Assembly (NCBI GenBank): GCA_001599595.1
Contig: BCHH01000007.1
Coordinates: forward strand, 814,976-878,975
Source of the DNA: Beverwykella pulmonaria
Taxonomy: Eukaryota; Ascomycota; Dothideomycetes; Pleosporales; Melanommataceae
Length of the DNA stretch: 64,000 nt
Direction: 5' to 3'
Shown here: piece by piece, positions 13,100 to 23,666 of the stretch
Layout of the letters: each line of letters begins with the position of its first letter
Position numbering within the stretch: position 1 is the stretch's first letter
Made by a program: the position numbers and the translations under genes
The notes under the pieces: generated by a model
What the model was told of the DNA's origin: nothing
What the model saw: only the letters and a program-made list of their open reading frames with translations
Database searches by the model: none

Positions 13100-14261
13100 A
13101 TGTCCCCTCCTACTCTCATCCCCATCAACATCCACACCCTCCCCTCCTCTCCCTCCTCGCCATCATGGGAATCCCCCCGCAAACACCCAACCTCCTCTGG
13201 CCACCACTCCTTTACCTTGATTGGCACCCTACAACCCACAACAGCCCTAGGCCATGCCCTCAAAGACCTCAATGTTGAGCTAGCCACACTAATGCACACG
13301 AATCCCTCCATCCAGACCTTAGACGACTTTCTAAATTGCTGGAAGATCGAAGCTACGGGGAGTATTCATCCCCTAGTCCTAGAATGGTTTAAGTCTTCGA
13401 ACGCGGTGACGGTTGCTATTGAGAAAGAGCGCGTTGATTTGTTAGAGAGGTTGCTTGAGTACGGGCTTACCGTGGAGGGGTGGGCCATGTTTACCCTGAT
13501 GAGGAAGATTGGGGAGACGGGGGATAAGACGATGCTAGAGATTCTCTTAAATCGGGGGCTGTGGTGTATCAACGATCCGGTACCGCATATGGGACGGCCG
13601 GTGCTAGGGTACGCATTCCTGTGACCATCGCCGCTTTCCCAAACCATATTCCCTTCCTTTTCCGCATCTTAGTGATTTCCATGAGAGCATGCTAACAATC
13701 ATTAGTTGTCTCATACGCCACGAAGGAATCGCGCAATGGCTCCTCACGCTTGGCGCCAACCCCAATGCCCCATCCATTAACACCTGGTATACCACCCTCC
13801 ACGCCGCCGCTCAATCCGCCTCCCTTCAGACGTTTAACCTTCTTCTCGCCTTTGGCGCCGACATATCCCAAACTTTTTCCACGGCTAGCATCGTTGCAGT
13901 TGCAGCATCCGCACACTCACCCACACGTAACCGCATTCCTATCATTGCATGTCTACTCGATCACGGCGCTGATATTAACATGACCCAGGGAAGCTGGATG
14001 AGTGACGAAGACGAGAGGAACTGGTGTGATATGCTCGCGTGGGGCAAGAAGAATGCGCTACATTGGGCTGTGGAGAGAGGGTCAAAGGATTTAGTAGAGT
14101 TTCTTTTGGAGAGGGGGGCTGATAGTGGGGTTAAGACGTGGAGTCTTGTTACACAGAGGAAGTGGGTGGGGGTGGAGGAGTTGGCGAATATCTGTGGACA
14201 TGAGGAAATCAAAGCTGTGTTAGAACGATACGCAAGGAGGAAAGATGAGCGATTGGAGTGA
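13100..14261 (+). CDS. Ankyrin-repeat-type protein
   Basis: Exons 13100-13608 and 13706-14261 give 354 residues. The intron is GTACGC...GCTAACAATCATTAG with a CTAAC branch site. I start at the ATG at 13100 (AAAAATATGTC); the frame is open 39 nt further upstream but has only a TTG there. The N-terminal ~60 residues are Pro/Ser/Thr-rich. The rest shows helical ankyrin-like pairs: VAIEKERVDLLERLLEYG, WLLTLGANPN, LHAAAQSASLQTFNLLLAFG, IIACLLDHGADIN, and ALHWAVERGSKDLVEFLLER followed by GAD. The A-x-G-x-DLV-x-LLL-x-GAD pattern is diagnostic of ankyrin repeats. The likely role is protein binding; the partner is unknown. A 3 x 24-bp repeat lies just upstream. It is a lone gene in a repeat-rich area. 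Confidence 0.8.
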
Positions 14262-15510
14262 ATCGCCAGGCATCTATTAAAGGACGATCACAGGACAGAT
14301 ATAAGCGAGCGTGAAGAACAAAGGCCTTAGTTCCCTTTCAGTTAGTGCTAGCGAACAGTAGAACCATGATAATTGCTGTCCGTTTGCAGTCGTAAACATC
14401 GTGATCTAGGGGCTGGACTCAGAGTACTAATCTGTTTTATATTGCTTCGACAAGTACAACACATGGAATCAGGACGCAACACAATGTCAGCAGCGATCTC
14501 ATACCGTCCCGGCACCCGCTACGAATCCCGTTTCTGGGACTAGCCTCGCAATTCGCTCATTCATTTCTCCCGGAACCCTGAATTCCTTAGTATCTGCGCC
14601 CACCAGCATTTTCCCTAGTCTCAGGTCTCCTAATTGTGCGGAAGAGGTGCTTGAGGTATAAAAGCTGGACTGTCGACCTTGTCTAGTTGAGTTTGGCGTT
14701 GTCACCTAGTCATCTAAGGTAACATTGTTCACTACATGGCCTCGTCCGATAAGACGCCATTTTCCCTGCGCTGAGCTGATAAGACGCCATTTTCTCTGCG
14801 CTGAGCTTCTTAGTCAGGGGCCGTTGTTCCTCGCTGTCCTTCCGTTGCGGGGAGGGATGGTTTTTATTCACATGCATAGACTGAAGCGGTCGACGTCGCT
14901 TGGGTTGTGGTACCTGTGGGCATGGGTGAATGCGGTTTTGGCTGGTTAGCAAGCCATTCGCAGATGACAGCGGAATTGAATAATCAGGAAGAAGTTTGTG
15001 GACACCAGATGCTGCTGAATTCTCAGTCAGGTGAGATGCCGTGTGTACAGAGCAAAAGTGGAGGGTGTGGGGATAGCTGAGGACTCCTACATGCTAGCAG
15101 ATCTAACCTAAGGCGCACATTAGATTTCAAAACCTCTACCTGAATATGAACAGCATGTCCACAGCTAAATTTCCTCTAAGTTTAATTCACGATTCTTGGA
15201 TTTGCAGAAATATTCTCTCTATTATCCATCCCAAATAACTGTTAGTTGTCTTCAGCCTACACTTCTAAATGTATTATTAAGTGGGTGGCTTAAGTGTAGT
15301 ATATCATACACAACTTGAAAAATACGTCTACTAAACCAAATAAAGAAGAACATAGTCCCTGCCATGTCAAACGCAACCTAACACCGATCTAACTTCAACT
15401 ATAACCAACAATGCAATAATCACCCAACTACATTCCCAGCCAATTTTAATGTCTCAACTATGCCGGTGCAAGTGAGAACCGAGCTTACGATATAGAAAGT
15501 TGAACAAACT
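14262..15510. other. Intergenic stretch with a short tandem repeat
   Basis: No gene seen. It contains two near-identical 30-bp units at 14748-14777 and 14778-14807 (core GATAAGACGCCATTTT) differing by one transition. The remainder is AT-rich towards 15500, probably the 3' region of the minus-strand gene that follows. Confidence 0.5.
14748..14807 (+). repeat. 30-bp unit repeated twice in tandem
   Basis: Both units read GATAAGACGCCATTTT(C/T) and end CTGCGCTGAGCT. Only one base differs, a C/T transition. Each holds a GATAAG, but no gene start is close enough to give it meaning. Confidence 0.85.
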
Positions 15511-16570
15511 TCAATCATCCTGCCAGTAATACGTCTCAACCTGCAAGTCACTACTATCCTGCCTCTGGATCCAAACCTTCCAACCTTCTCCGATATGATA
15601 CAAGTAATTGTTTTGTGTAGGAGTGATACCGTGGCCGTGGAACCAATTCAAAATCAGAGCTTTATCTTCAGGTTGCGCAGATTCCCTCATGAAGAGAAAC
15701 CCGGACTTGGGATTTTGAAGTGGGTATTGCTGGATCTTGGCATCAAAGGTGTTCAAGTAGGCCTGGATGATTTCTGTTTCTGTGTAAAAGTCTTCCAAAT
15801 TCTGGCTGTGGATGGATTTGCCAGGCTTGACGCGTCCGGGTGGAATGTGGGCTGCGATGATTTGGTGCTTGTCCCAGATGGCGACGACGGTACAGGCGGA
15901 AACTTGTTCGGTGTAGACACCCTCGCCTACTGGGAATAAGTGTCTTTGGATGGCATCCATGGGGAGCGTGTGGACGACCCGTTTGGGGAGTCCAGGAGCT
16001 GGAGCTGTGACCTTGGTGGCGCCGACATCGTCTTTGAACTCGCGCTTGCATTTCTTGCCCTTCTTTGGAACGCAGACCTTTGGCTTCTTGGCCTTCACAG
16101 GTTTTTGAGGGTTTTGAGGTTTCTTGCCCTTCGCTGGTTTCTCCGGCTTTTGGGGCTTAGTTGGAGTCTTTGCTGGTTGCTTGGGTTGAGTGGGGGCTCG
16201 AGTAGGTGGACACTTGTTGCCGACCTTTTTGGTACAGTGCGGAATCTTCGGCGTAGTATCGCCTTCAGCAGGGCATTTTTGGCCTTTCTTGGGGATGCAT
16301 TTCTTGGTCTTGGTAAATTTAAACTTGGGACAGGTTGCGCATGCCTTCGCATTCTTCGCATGGCACACAGGTCCGGCGGCGCGGGACACAAGACTCTCTA
16401 GCTCATTTCTAGGTCGCTGCGAGATGTCAGTAGCGGGGCTGGAGGAGACTTAGTATATTTTCTGGGATTGGGATATATGAGGACTTGATTTACCTTGTTG
16501 TGGGGATGACAAGCGCTTGAGCGACACCTAAAAAGGTCACGACCAGCGTCGTAACTTTATAGATGCGCAT
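15511..16570 (-). CDS. Secreted Lys/Pro-rich protein with a Cys-His domain of uncertain, CheD/CNF-like appearance
   Basis: Exons (minus) 16570-16494 and 16438-15511 give 334 residues. The long frame alone starts with GTG. A small upstream exon supplies an ATG and a clear signal peptide (MRIYKVTTLVVTFLGVAQA). The 55-nt intron has GTAAAT, a CTAAG branch-like site and CCTCCAG; an alternative acceptor CCTAG nearer the long exon also keeps frame. Residues ~45-145 are Cys-bearing and then rich in Lys-Pro repeats (KPQKPEKPAKGKKPQ). The C-terminal ~150 residues form a globular domain with Cys208 in VSACTVVAIWD and His223 in AAHIPPG, 15 residues apart. That layout recalls the Cys...His pair of the CheD/CNF-type deamidase fold. 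This is a pattern resemblance only; homology is not established. The protein is otherwise a hypothetical secreted protein. Confidence 0.72.
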
Positions 16571-18501
16571 TCTAACCACTTAAAGGAATTTTACAGAATA
16601 CAATAACTTGGATAATCGAAGGATACCACTTCAGATAATAATGATGGATTGCCAACGCGCTGCGTGGCCAACACAAAAAAAAAGAACTAAGGAACAAAGG
16701 AAGGGGGCTATAAAAGAAGTGTGTACAGGAGAAGGAAGTTGAATTTGATAGGTGTCTTGTCGCGGGCTACATTCTCCTTTTATATCTAGGTACTCATGTA
16801 CCTCTGCATGCCCGTCCGCCGATACAGCAGCCTGCGCGAAGTGAGCTTCGCACTGTGCGACATTCTTACACTATAGCCGAAGTATTAGATTCTGACAGGC
16901 ATAATTGCTTGGAGAGTCACGATTTTTAACTTCTCACTGCCTCCTGGCCCCGCATGTTTCAATGTCCGTCAGAGGCGTATCCGACTCAACACCGTCGTCT
17001 TCGCCAGACCCCGCATATTCGCTCTCGTCGGGGAAATAATTGACTGGCAGACATCGTCGTGGCATATCGTATTGGTATTAACAGAGGCTAACGAAGGGAG
17101 CGGTTGCTAGGAAGCTTCGAGTGTAAACGACACGACAAGTGGTATGTTTGCAACTAGTTGAGTGAAACAAAACAAAGAGAGGATGGCCTTCGTCTGCAGA
17201 TATGTGGACGACGAATAGAGTGGCTTCTTTTCGGGTTGGTATGGTGCCGGCGTTAAGAATAGTAAGTGCTTGGGATAGAAAACGGGCGTCAGGGTGAACT
17301 GATCTGTCTCTCCGCCTTGGTAGCGCATTCACTAGCCAAGGTAAGGAATCCGAAGACATTCTCCTCTTTCTTCTTGTGTCGTAAATTGCTTGTAGCCTCC
17401 TGAATGGTAGCTTGCGAGTGTCTTATTGCTGTAGCTTTGTATATTGAGTCACCGTAGTTTTCATGACGTCTCCATAACTTGTACTTTTCGTATTACCACA
17501 AATACCATCTGGGGACAGTGACAAGTCTGTGAAACTACCAAACGCGATTTAGCATCCACCACTATGAGCCGCCAAAAGAGCCACAGAATCCAAGAAACTG
17601 CAGCAATCACCGAACGTAAAGCCCTTGCAAACTAGTTTGCTCGTACCGCCATATGTGCCGCCGGATGAGATATTAATCACCGAGCTGGCGTCGGTCTGCA
17701 AAATCCGGAGCCGCTACGAATATCCCTGGTACTACCCTTGCATTTTTGGGTTTTGGTGCCTCCGCAAATGCCATCAGTCGGAACTCCAGTCCGGATGTGC
17801 TTCATTGTGCCTCACACTGCCTCACTGTGCCTCACTGTGCCGCTGGCCAAAAAAGAGTCGATCAAGTGGCTATCAAAAATTGTCGCATCAGCACTAGAAA
17901 CGGCTCAGCGCCAACTTTACGCCAACTTACCAATGCACCCAAATATGGTATCGAGATCTAGTAGACGTGAAAAAGGTGAATGTTGACACGGAGATGGAAG
18001 AAAGACCTTCTTATTCTCTTGTTCATAGGATGAATTAGACTTTTGCAAGAATATTTGACACGTCGGATAATTACTTGCTTAGAATCACTCGTATCTACTC
18101 TCAGAGGTGAAGGAGGAGTTTTGAGTTCGATGGGCACACACGTATATCCATCAATACATTAAGAAAACAATCATTCGCAATGTGTATAATCAGTTAGTGA
18201 AAACCACCAGTTCCCCAACGATCTGCCTCACAATATTACTTACTAACTATACTATCCTAAGAAAATCAATCCCTCCTCGACGTTTAGAATTCCTCTTTAG
18301 TTATTTTCTGCTTCCTCTCCTCCTCCTACAATCGCTCCATCATCCATCTCAAATCCTCTTTCGATCTAAATATCTCAGCATACTCCATCCCGCTCGTTCT
18401 CTCAGTAGCAAAAGGGTACACGCGGTGCATCTTACTCTTCGTCCCACACCTAGGAGGCTGGAATATTTCCAAGGGTGATGACTGCGTCACCGTTTTAGAC
18501 C
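16571..18501. other. Intergenic stretch
   Basis: No gene recognised. A set of imperfect short tandem units built on TGCCTCACTG lies at about 17810-17842. Other frames are under 100 codons and unremarkable. Confidence 0.5.
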
Positions 18502-18745
18502 TATGTCTTACATTTGGTTATTAGTTTCGTGTTCTCGCCCTTCTTCTTGACAAGGCGAGCTTGCGGGCATGTAGGATGGCGTGTTACTAGTGTGTAAAGA
18601 TCTACACCCATCCGGTGACTTTTGTAGCTCATGAGCCCACTGGTAATCATTCTGTCCCACCAACCGCCACCAATCCAACCATGCCTTCACCAAGAATTAA
18701 GCAGAAGTGGCGATGTCTACACTACACTGTGGTATAGTGTACAAT
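18502..18745 (+). repeat. Dispersed repeat family B, copy 2 (contiguous)
   Basis: Contiguous version of the sequence that is split at 10383-10490, 10661-10708 and 11385-11460. It ends about 240 bp from the 3' end of the RNA polymerase gene, in its downstream region. No coding content. Confidence 0.75.
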
Positions 18746-18982
18746 ATCTATTCGGACGGTATCTAGATCTTCAATATAATTACACTCGAACATGCCATGC
18801 CTCATATGCCATAATGCTCACATCGCCTCGTATTAATGTCATAACCCCATCCCAACGTACGCTACATTATCTGACAGTACGGATGTCGGTCGAAATCCGC
18901 CCAAGGAGATTATAATCACCCCTCCCCCCCTTCAGGTTAGGGTACTGGTTCCGAGTCCAGGGTGTGAATTTCACCAGATTGA

Positions 18983-21900
18983 TCACGAGAAGAAGTACTT
19001 ACTCTCTCGGAGGCGCTTGACGTCCCAGTCACCCTTCTTCGGAACTGGTGGAAAGGTGAGCGGAAGCCAAACTTGGATTCGTGAAAGCGCGTTGGTGGTC
19101 TTCGAGGTAATAGCCTTCTTTTTCTCCTTCTGTGATTCTTCTTCCGGCGGCGTAGAAATGGTGGGAGATACGTCACCTTCGTCCCTCATAGCTTCCGCCT
19201 CGGCGCCCAACACCTTTTCCTTCAAGGCAGCCATCTGGTTCGAGCTTTTGTCCTTCGTATCGCCCAGCAGAGCAAGCCTGAAACTGCTCAACGACAAGGG
19301 ATCTTTGGCCGCAATCCAGATACTGGTCGGGGTGACCATTTCCTGGCCCTTCTGCCTTTCTGCTTCGTTCTTACTATTCAACAACTCCTGCCTCCGGGCC
19401 TCAAGCGTAATTTCCTCCACCGAAGCAACTCCAAAGCGGCCCTGTAGCTTTAAACCATGATCTTCACGATATTTTCTTCTCCATGCCGTGATTTCCATAG
19501 CGACCTTCGAGGAAGAGATGAGGCTAGCGCAATACATGGACCCTGCATAGCGAGCTTTAAATTCCGCAGCCAGGCGACCCATGATATCTTCGGAATGCAT
19601 GCGCACAAATGCGTCGCGGAGGATAATGTTGAGGTTGGGAATATCAGAGGCATGCGTCCAGAAACTGTCATGTACAGCGGCAAAATCTAAGCCTACTTCG
19701 TTGCATTTCAATGCGGATAAGAGCATATGGGTCGCATCCAGAGAATGGATGAAATTCGGTGGAAATGCTTGCAACTGCTTGCGTTTGTCAACGACATCGG
19801 ATGATGACCTTCGTTGGACGCTGATCGACTGAAGACTCGTCTTAACAGTTTGAAGAGTATCCTTGCGGTAAGGCTGCACGACTGGCATCTTCAAGGGCGT
19901 TGTCCAGATAATGCCCGTTTTGAAGCTAGCCAGGGCTTTGTTCATGCTTGCCACTTTTCTGGCTGTCAACTTCTTAGGTGTCTTGTATTTTGGGTCGAAA
20001 GTGGGCAACTTCCCATCAGTAAGTGCCTGAATTTTCTTGATCTGTTCTGGAGAAATGGACGTTGTGATGCGGTCGCCACATTCGCCGAGCCAATATTGGA
20101 TCTCTTGTGCACCGTTGAAAATTTGACCCAATGCTTTGAAGATCTTTGTCACAATGTACATTGCCACACGAGTAAGCTCAGGTACGCCTTCGGGTGGCTG
20201 AAAGTTAGGAAATATCTCTCGTAGTTCGTCGAGGACCTGCAGTTTTGCTCCCATGAAGGTGACACCATACACGTTGGTCATAACAGTTCTTTTGACCACT
20301 TTCCGAGTGATCTTGCCATTCAGAAATTGAGCAGTTGCATGCCCATCTGCAGCATCTTTCGCGAGCATCTCTTGAACGAGCTCGGCAACACCAGTGTAGA
20401 TGTCCTGGGGTCGGTCTGAAGGCTCTAGGTTGACTTGACTGGCACCTGCCTGGTCGCCTCCCAGAGCAGCGTAGTGCTGGAGCCCATTGCAGGTTCCGTC
20501 CTGGTGGATAGGTAAGCGAGACACGTATCTTGTGGGATCGGGAGAGTCGAGTGCATTCTTCAACTCCATGCAGCATGCGAGACACTGCCAAGGATCTTCA
20601 GCTTTGGTCCACCACCGTCCTCCACCAAGGGGATTTGTTGCGGAGTCGTATATTTCGTTGAGGTTGGTCATAGCGAATTGTTCTCTATCGCGGAGACTTG
20701 CTTTATCGAATCCATACAAATTGGCTAGATGGACCTTAAGCCATTGAAGACCAACAGTGCCGAGCTCCTTCCCGTTGGCAAATTTGAGCAATCCTCTTGC
20801 AAGGTCTGCTCCAATATGATTAAGAAGCGGCGGTACTGGGTACGCTCGGCCACGGAAGTCAACGCTGTGCGGGAAATATATCTTCTTCTCGTGTACGAAT
20901 GCTCTGGCAACTTCCAATTGGAAGTTCTGGAAACATCTTTGTGAGTGAAAGCCACTTGAAGTGTTATCGTACTCCTTCATGCTTTTCAACCACTGTGCTC
21001 GCTCGAGAGGTGAAGCGTCAGCAGCAAGTTCCGCAGGCCGCGTGATAGGGAATTTCTCTGGTACGAGCTTCCCGATGCCTTCTCCGGCATTCCAAGCTTC
21101 AGCTGCCACACGATAGACGTCGTCATTGATCATCCAGGGAACCTTGCCGAGTACGTCGAGACCGGCGAGTACCTTCTCCATATCGCCGTTCTTGATGGCC
21201 GTTTGCGCATACGCTTGTTGTGCCATGTCCCCTGCCTTCGCCCGCACGGCAAACTCGCGCATAGTATAATATCCGCCTTCATCAAATGCTGTCCAGGGCT
21301 TTGGCTCAATGAGCATGGGTAGCCTTACTGTTGCAATGCCGTGAACGGACTCTCCGCGAAGCTTTCGCTCTATTTCGTGGTGCGGGCCTATCCAGCCAAT
21401 CCTCTTCCCCGAATGAAACGCAGTATGATGATGAAAGGCAGGTTGCGTGCTGGTTACCTGTTTCCCAGATTTAGGGTCTTCAACACTAACGGTTATAGTG
21501 GCTGATTGCAATAGTTTCTCTAGCGCTATTGCCCCAATCTTGGTTTTGATATGCAGTGGGAACTCTGTCTGGGCCATAGCATCGGACGGTTGTTCCACAA
21601 TCGGTCCCGATGACTGACTTGTAAGAAGAGCCTTTGACTTGTTGATTTTGCGTAACCGTTTGAGCAAGTCCTTGCGCGTTCGGTTGCGTTGTGACTTAAT
21701 GAACTTGCCGGTCCTCTGCTCAATGCTCAGGTTTATCTCATTCTCAATATCGCGGCCAATATTAATGGACAGAACGGAGATTTTGAGCGAGTTGGTTTCC
21801 TCACGCGGTCCACGTGCACACGACGAAATTACCCTGGAAATGGTCAAGGCGGCGAGCTTCTCGGCTGAACATTGTTCAAGATATGGGCCATATATGTGCC

Positions 21901-23236
21901 GTGGATCTGATACATTGTCCTTGCCAGGAGCGGACATGACTTCCTTGGTTTTCTGAATCTCTTTCTCCAGAAGAGGCAAGAGTGCAGTGTACCAGTTCCA
22001 CATCAAAGCCTGGATTGGCTTGGACTGGAGGACTCCGTGGATTCCCATATCTTTCAACTTGGTGTCTTCTGCCTTCCATCGCTCCAGCGCCGCTTTTGTC
22101 GAGTCGTTTTCTAGTTGAATCTGACGCATATAGGCCCAAGCCTTGTCTTTATCTTCCTGAGTGCCAGGCAAATCGTGTGGATATGGGACACCCTGCCCTA
22201 GTTCAAACTGATGGAGTGCTTGTTTTAAGCTGTCAAGACCCAATCCCTTTTGCTCCACCGCTTTGAGGACAAGTTCCGGGTCAGGGATTAAACCGTGCTG
22301 AATGAGACTAGCGCGACCAGCTGGAGTGCTAATGTGTACTTCGGGGGCCTCTGGGGCTGAGGGAGGTTCACTGAATTCATCTGGCTGGGACTTGATCAGC
22401 CTTTCCCACTCCTCATACGAGAAGTCGGCCGAGTCATTGATTTCGTCCATGACGTCTTCCCCGTATTTACGTGCCAACGCTAAGTATTTGCGTATGGATT
22501 CCTCCTGCAAGTCCTCCTCCTGCAATGAGATGGACGCGCGTAGCAGTGTGACGAATGTGTCAGCGTTTGGCTCCAAGGCCTTCTGGATCATGCGTGTGTT
22601 GTACCAGTCTTCGATGTCGGCCATGGAATCTGCCGACGGGTTCTGCAGAGCGACCTCGAGCTTGGCCTTGAGAAAAACATTGTGGGCGTTCACAACCTCG
22701 GTTGCAGAAGGGCTATACATGTCCGTCAACCGTTGGACGATTGCCATGGCTCGGTCCAAGCGGCCAACTCGAATGCAAGCATGTAGATTCTGGTGGAGTT
22801 CAACAGGGTCGCCGCCAATGCCGTATCTTATGGGCGCAACCGGGGGGGCAGTTGACAACGAGTCGTGGATGACGAGCGGTCTTGAGGTATCCCACGGTAT
22901 CAACTTGGCCAGGTCTGAAGGTGGGACAGGCGACACCCACGGCGGTGCGAAGCCATTGGGGCCGCCTCGAAGCGTCTGAAGAGGAGGGTAGGGCGCGAAT
23001 TGGCCGGGCTGGAGGTCGGCAGCCGTGGCGAGTGAGCGCGTGTCGTTGCGCGGGGAGAGTGCAGGTGGAAGCTTCTGTTTTCGAGCAACGTCGTGGGTGG
23101 AGGTGGTGCCAACGCTGGCAGCCCATCGCATCTGCGCGGGGCAGAGCCATGGGAGCATCAATTGCGCCGAGAGCTTGGGGTCGGGCGAGGAAAAGGCGTC
23201 TCTTCGCAGCTTCCGCCGTGCTGCACGTGCGAGCAT
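18983..23236 (-). CDS. RPO41: Mitochondrial DNA-directed RNA polymerase (single-subunit, T7-like)
   Basis: A single uninterrupted 1417-residue frame with an ATG at 23236. It transcribes the mitochondrial genome and primes its replication. The first ~80 residues are Arg/Ala/Ser-rich with few acidic residues, a mitochondrial targeting presequence. A helical N-terminal extension is followed by the T7-type polymerase core. Catalytic landmarks are visible: Asp913 in IHQDGTCNGLQHYAALGGD, Lys982 and Tyr990 in RKVVKRTVMTNVYGVTF, and Asp1190 in AAVHDSFWTHASD. The Lys-Tyr gap of 8 equals that of T7 RNA polymerase (K631/Y639). PHSVDFRGRAYP is also conserved. The C-terminus ends SKYFFS, as expected for the family, so a GTAAGT close to the stop codon is not used as a splice site. 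Length fits fungal RPO41 (about 1350-1450). Confidence 0.97.
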   Translation of the reverse strand: MLARAARRKLRRDAFSSPDPKLSAQLMLPWLCPAQMRWAASVGTTSTHDVARKQKLPPALSPRNDTRSLATAADLQPGQFAPYPPLQTLRGGPNGFAPPWVSPVPPSDLAKLIPWDTSRPLVIHDSLSTAPPVAPIRYGIGGDPVELHQNLHACIRVGRLDRAMAIVQRLTDMYSPSATEVVNAHNVFLKAKLEVALQNPSADSMADIEDWYNTRMIQKALEPNADTFVTLLRASISLQEEDLQEESIRKYLALARKYGEDVMDEINDSADFSYEEWERLIKSQPDEFSEPPSAPEAPEVHISTPAGRASLIQHGLIPDPELVLKAVEQKGLGLDSLKQALHQFELGQGVPYPHDLPGTQEDKDKAWAYMRQIQLENDSTKAALERWKAEDTKLKDMGIHGVLQSKPIQALMWNWYTALLPLLEKEIQKTKEVMSAPGKDNVSDPRHIYGPYLEQCSAEKLAALTISRVISSCARGPREETNSLKISVLSINIGRDIENEINLSIEQRTGKFIKSQRNRTRKDLLKRLRKINKSKALLTSQSSGPIVEQPSDAMAQTEFPLHIKTKIGAIALEKLLQSATITVSVEDPKSGKQVTSTQPAFHHHTAFHSGKRIGWIGPHHEIERKLRGESVHGIATVRLPMLIEPKPWTAFDEGGYYTMREFAVRAKAGDMAQQAYAQTAIKNGDMEKVLAGLDVLGKVPWMINDDVYRVAAEAWNAGEGIGKLVPEKFPITRPAELAADASPLERAQWLKSMKEYDNTSSGFHSQRCFQNFQLEVARAFVHEKKIYFPHSVDFRGRAYPVPPLLNHIGADLARGLLKFANGKELGTVGLQWLKVHLANLYGFDKASLRDREQFAMTNLNEIYDSATNPLGGGRWWTKAEDPWQCLACCMELKNALDSPDPTRYVSRLPIHQDGTCNGLQHYAALGGDQAGASQVNLEPSDRPQDIYTGVAELVQEMLAKDAADGHATAQFLNGKITRKVVKRTVMTNVYGVTFMGAKLQVLDELREIFPNFQPPEGVPELTRVAMYIVTKIFKALGQIFNGAQEIQYWLGECGDRITTSISPEQIKKIQALTDGKLPTFDPKYKTPKKLTARKVASMNKALASFKTGIIWTTPLKMPVVQPYRKDTLQTVKTSLQSISVQRRSSSDVVDKRKQLQAFPPNFIHSLDATHMLLSALKCNEVGLDFAAVHDSFWTHASDIPNLNIILRDAFVRMHSEDIMGRLAAEFKARYAGSMYCASLISSSKVAMEITAWRRKYREDHGLKLQGRFGVASVEEITLEARRQELLNSKNEAERQKGQEMVTPTSIWIAAKDPLSLSSFRLALLGDTKDKSSNQMAALKEKVLGAEAEAMRDEGDVSPTISTPPEEESQKEKKKAITSKTTNALSRIQVWLPLTFPPVPKKGDWDVKRLRESKYFFS

Positions 23237-23666
23237 TGTTGCGGAGGTGGTCTATGGGGTATATTAAACGAATTAGGTGAAAAAATAGAAGATGGACCAA
23301 TAAAATAAGCGCGATTAAAGGAAGGGAATGCCATGCAGAGGGGTGAGTTTTGGATGGGGGGCACCGGACGGTGGTTGTCTTGAGATGGGTACATGGCGGA
23401 TTCTCCAGGTAAAAAATGTCGAAGTCGAAAGGTCCGTGCTGATCTCATGTTCGCGCGCACGTGATCCCGTACTCCGCACCACATGCACTGCTAATGAACG
23501 GAGTAGAAGCCATCTTGTCCATTTAGATTATATGTATGACAACATCTCTATAGAAATTTATATCACATTTTCCGTGCCCAAAACCGAAACCCTACACCAA
23601 ACGCCAAATGAATTGAGACCACAATGCAAGCGGCCAAACCCCCTCGTTTACCCTGCAACACATCCA
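23237..23666. other. Promoter region of RPO41 and 3' region of the glycosyltransferase-like gene
   Basis: 430 bp between two genes on the minus strand. No further gene or clear element is seen. Confidence 0.6.

Noticed and set aside
17803..17842. TGCCTCACTG units as a CRISPR-like array
   Set aside because: Imperfect short tandem repeats without spacers in a eukaryotic genome; simple microsatellite-like sequence.
18997..19002. GTAAGT near the end of the RNA polymerase gene as an intron donor
   Set aside because: The unspliced C-terminus ends SKYFFS, which fits the C-terminal end expected of single-subunit mitochondrial polymerases, so the site is not needed.
22302..22979. 225-codon plus-strand frame
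   Set aside because: Antisense shadow of the RNA polymerase coding sequence.
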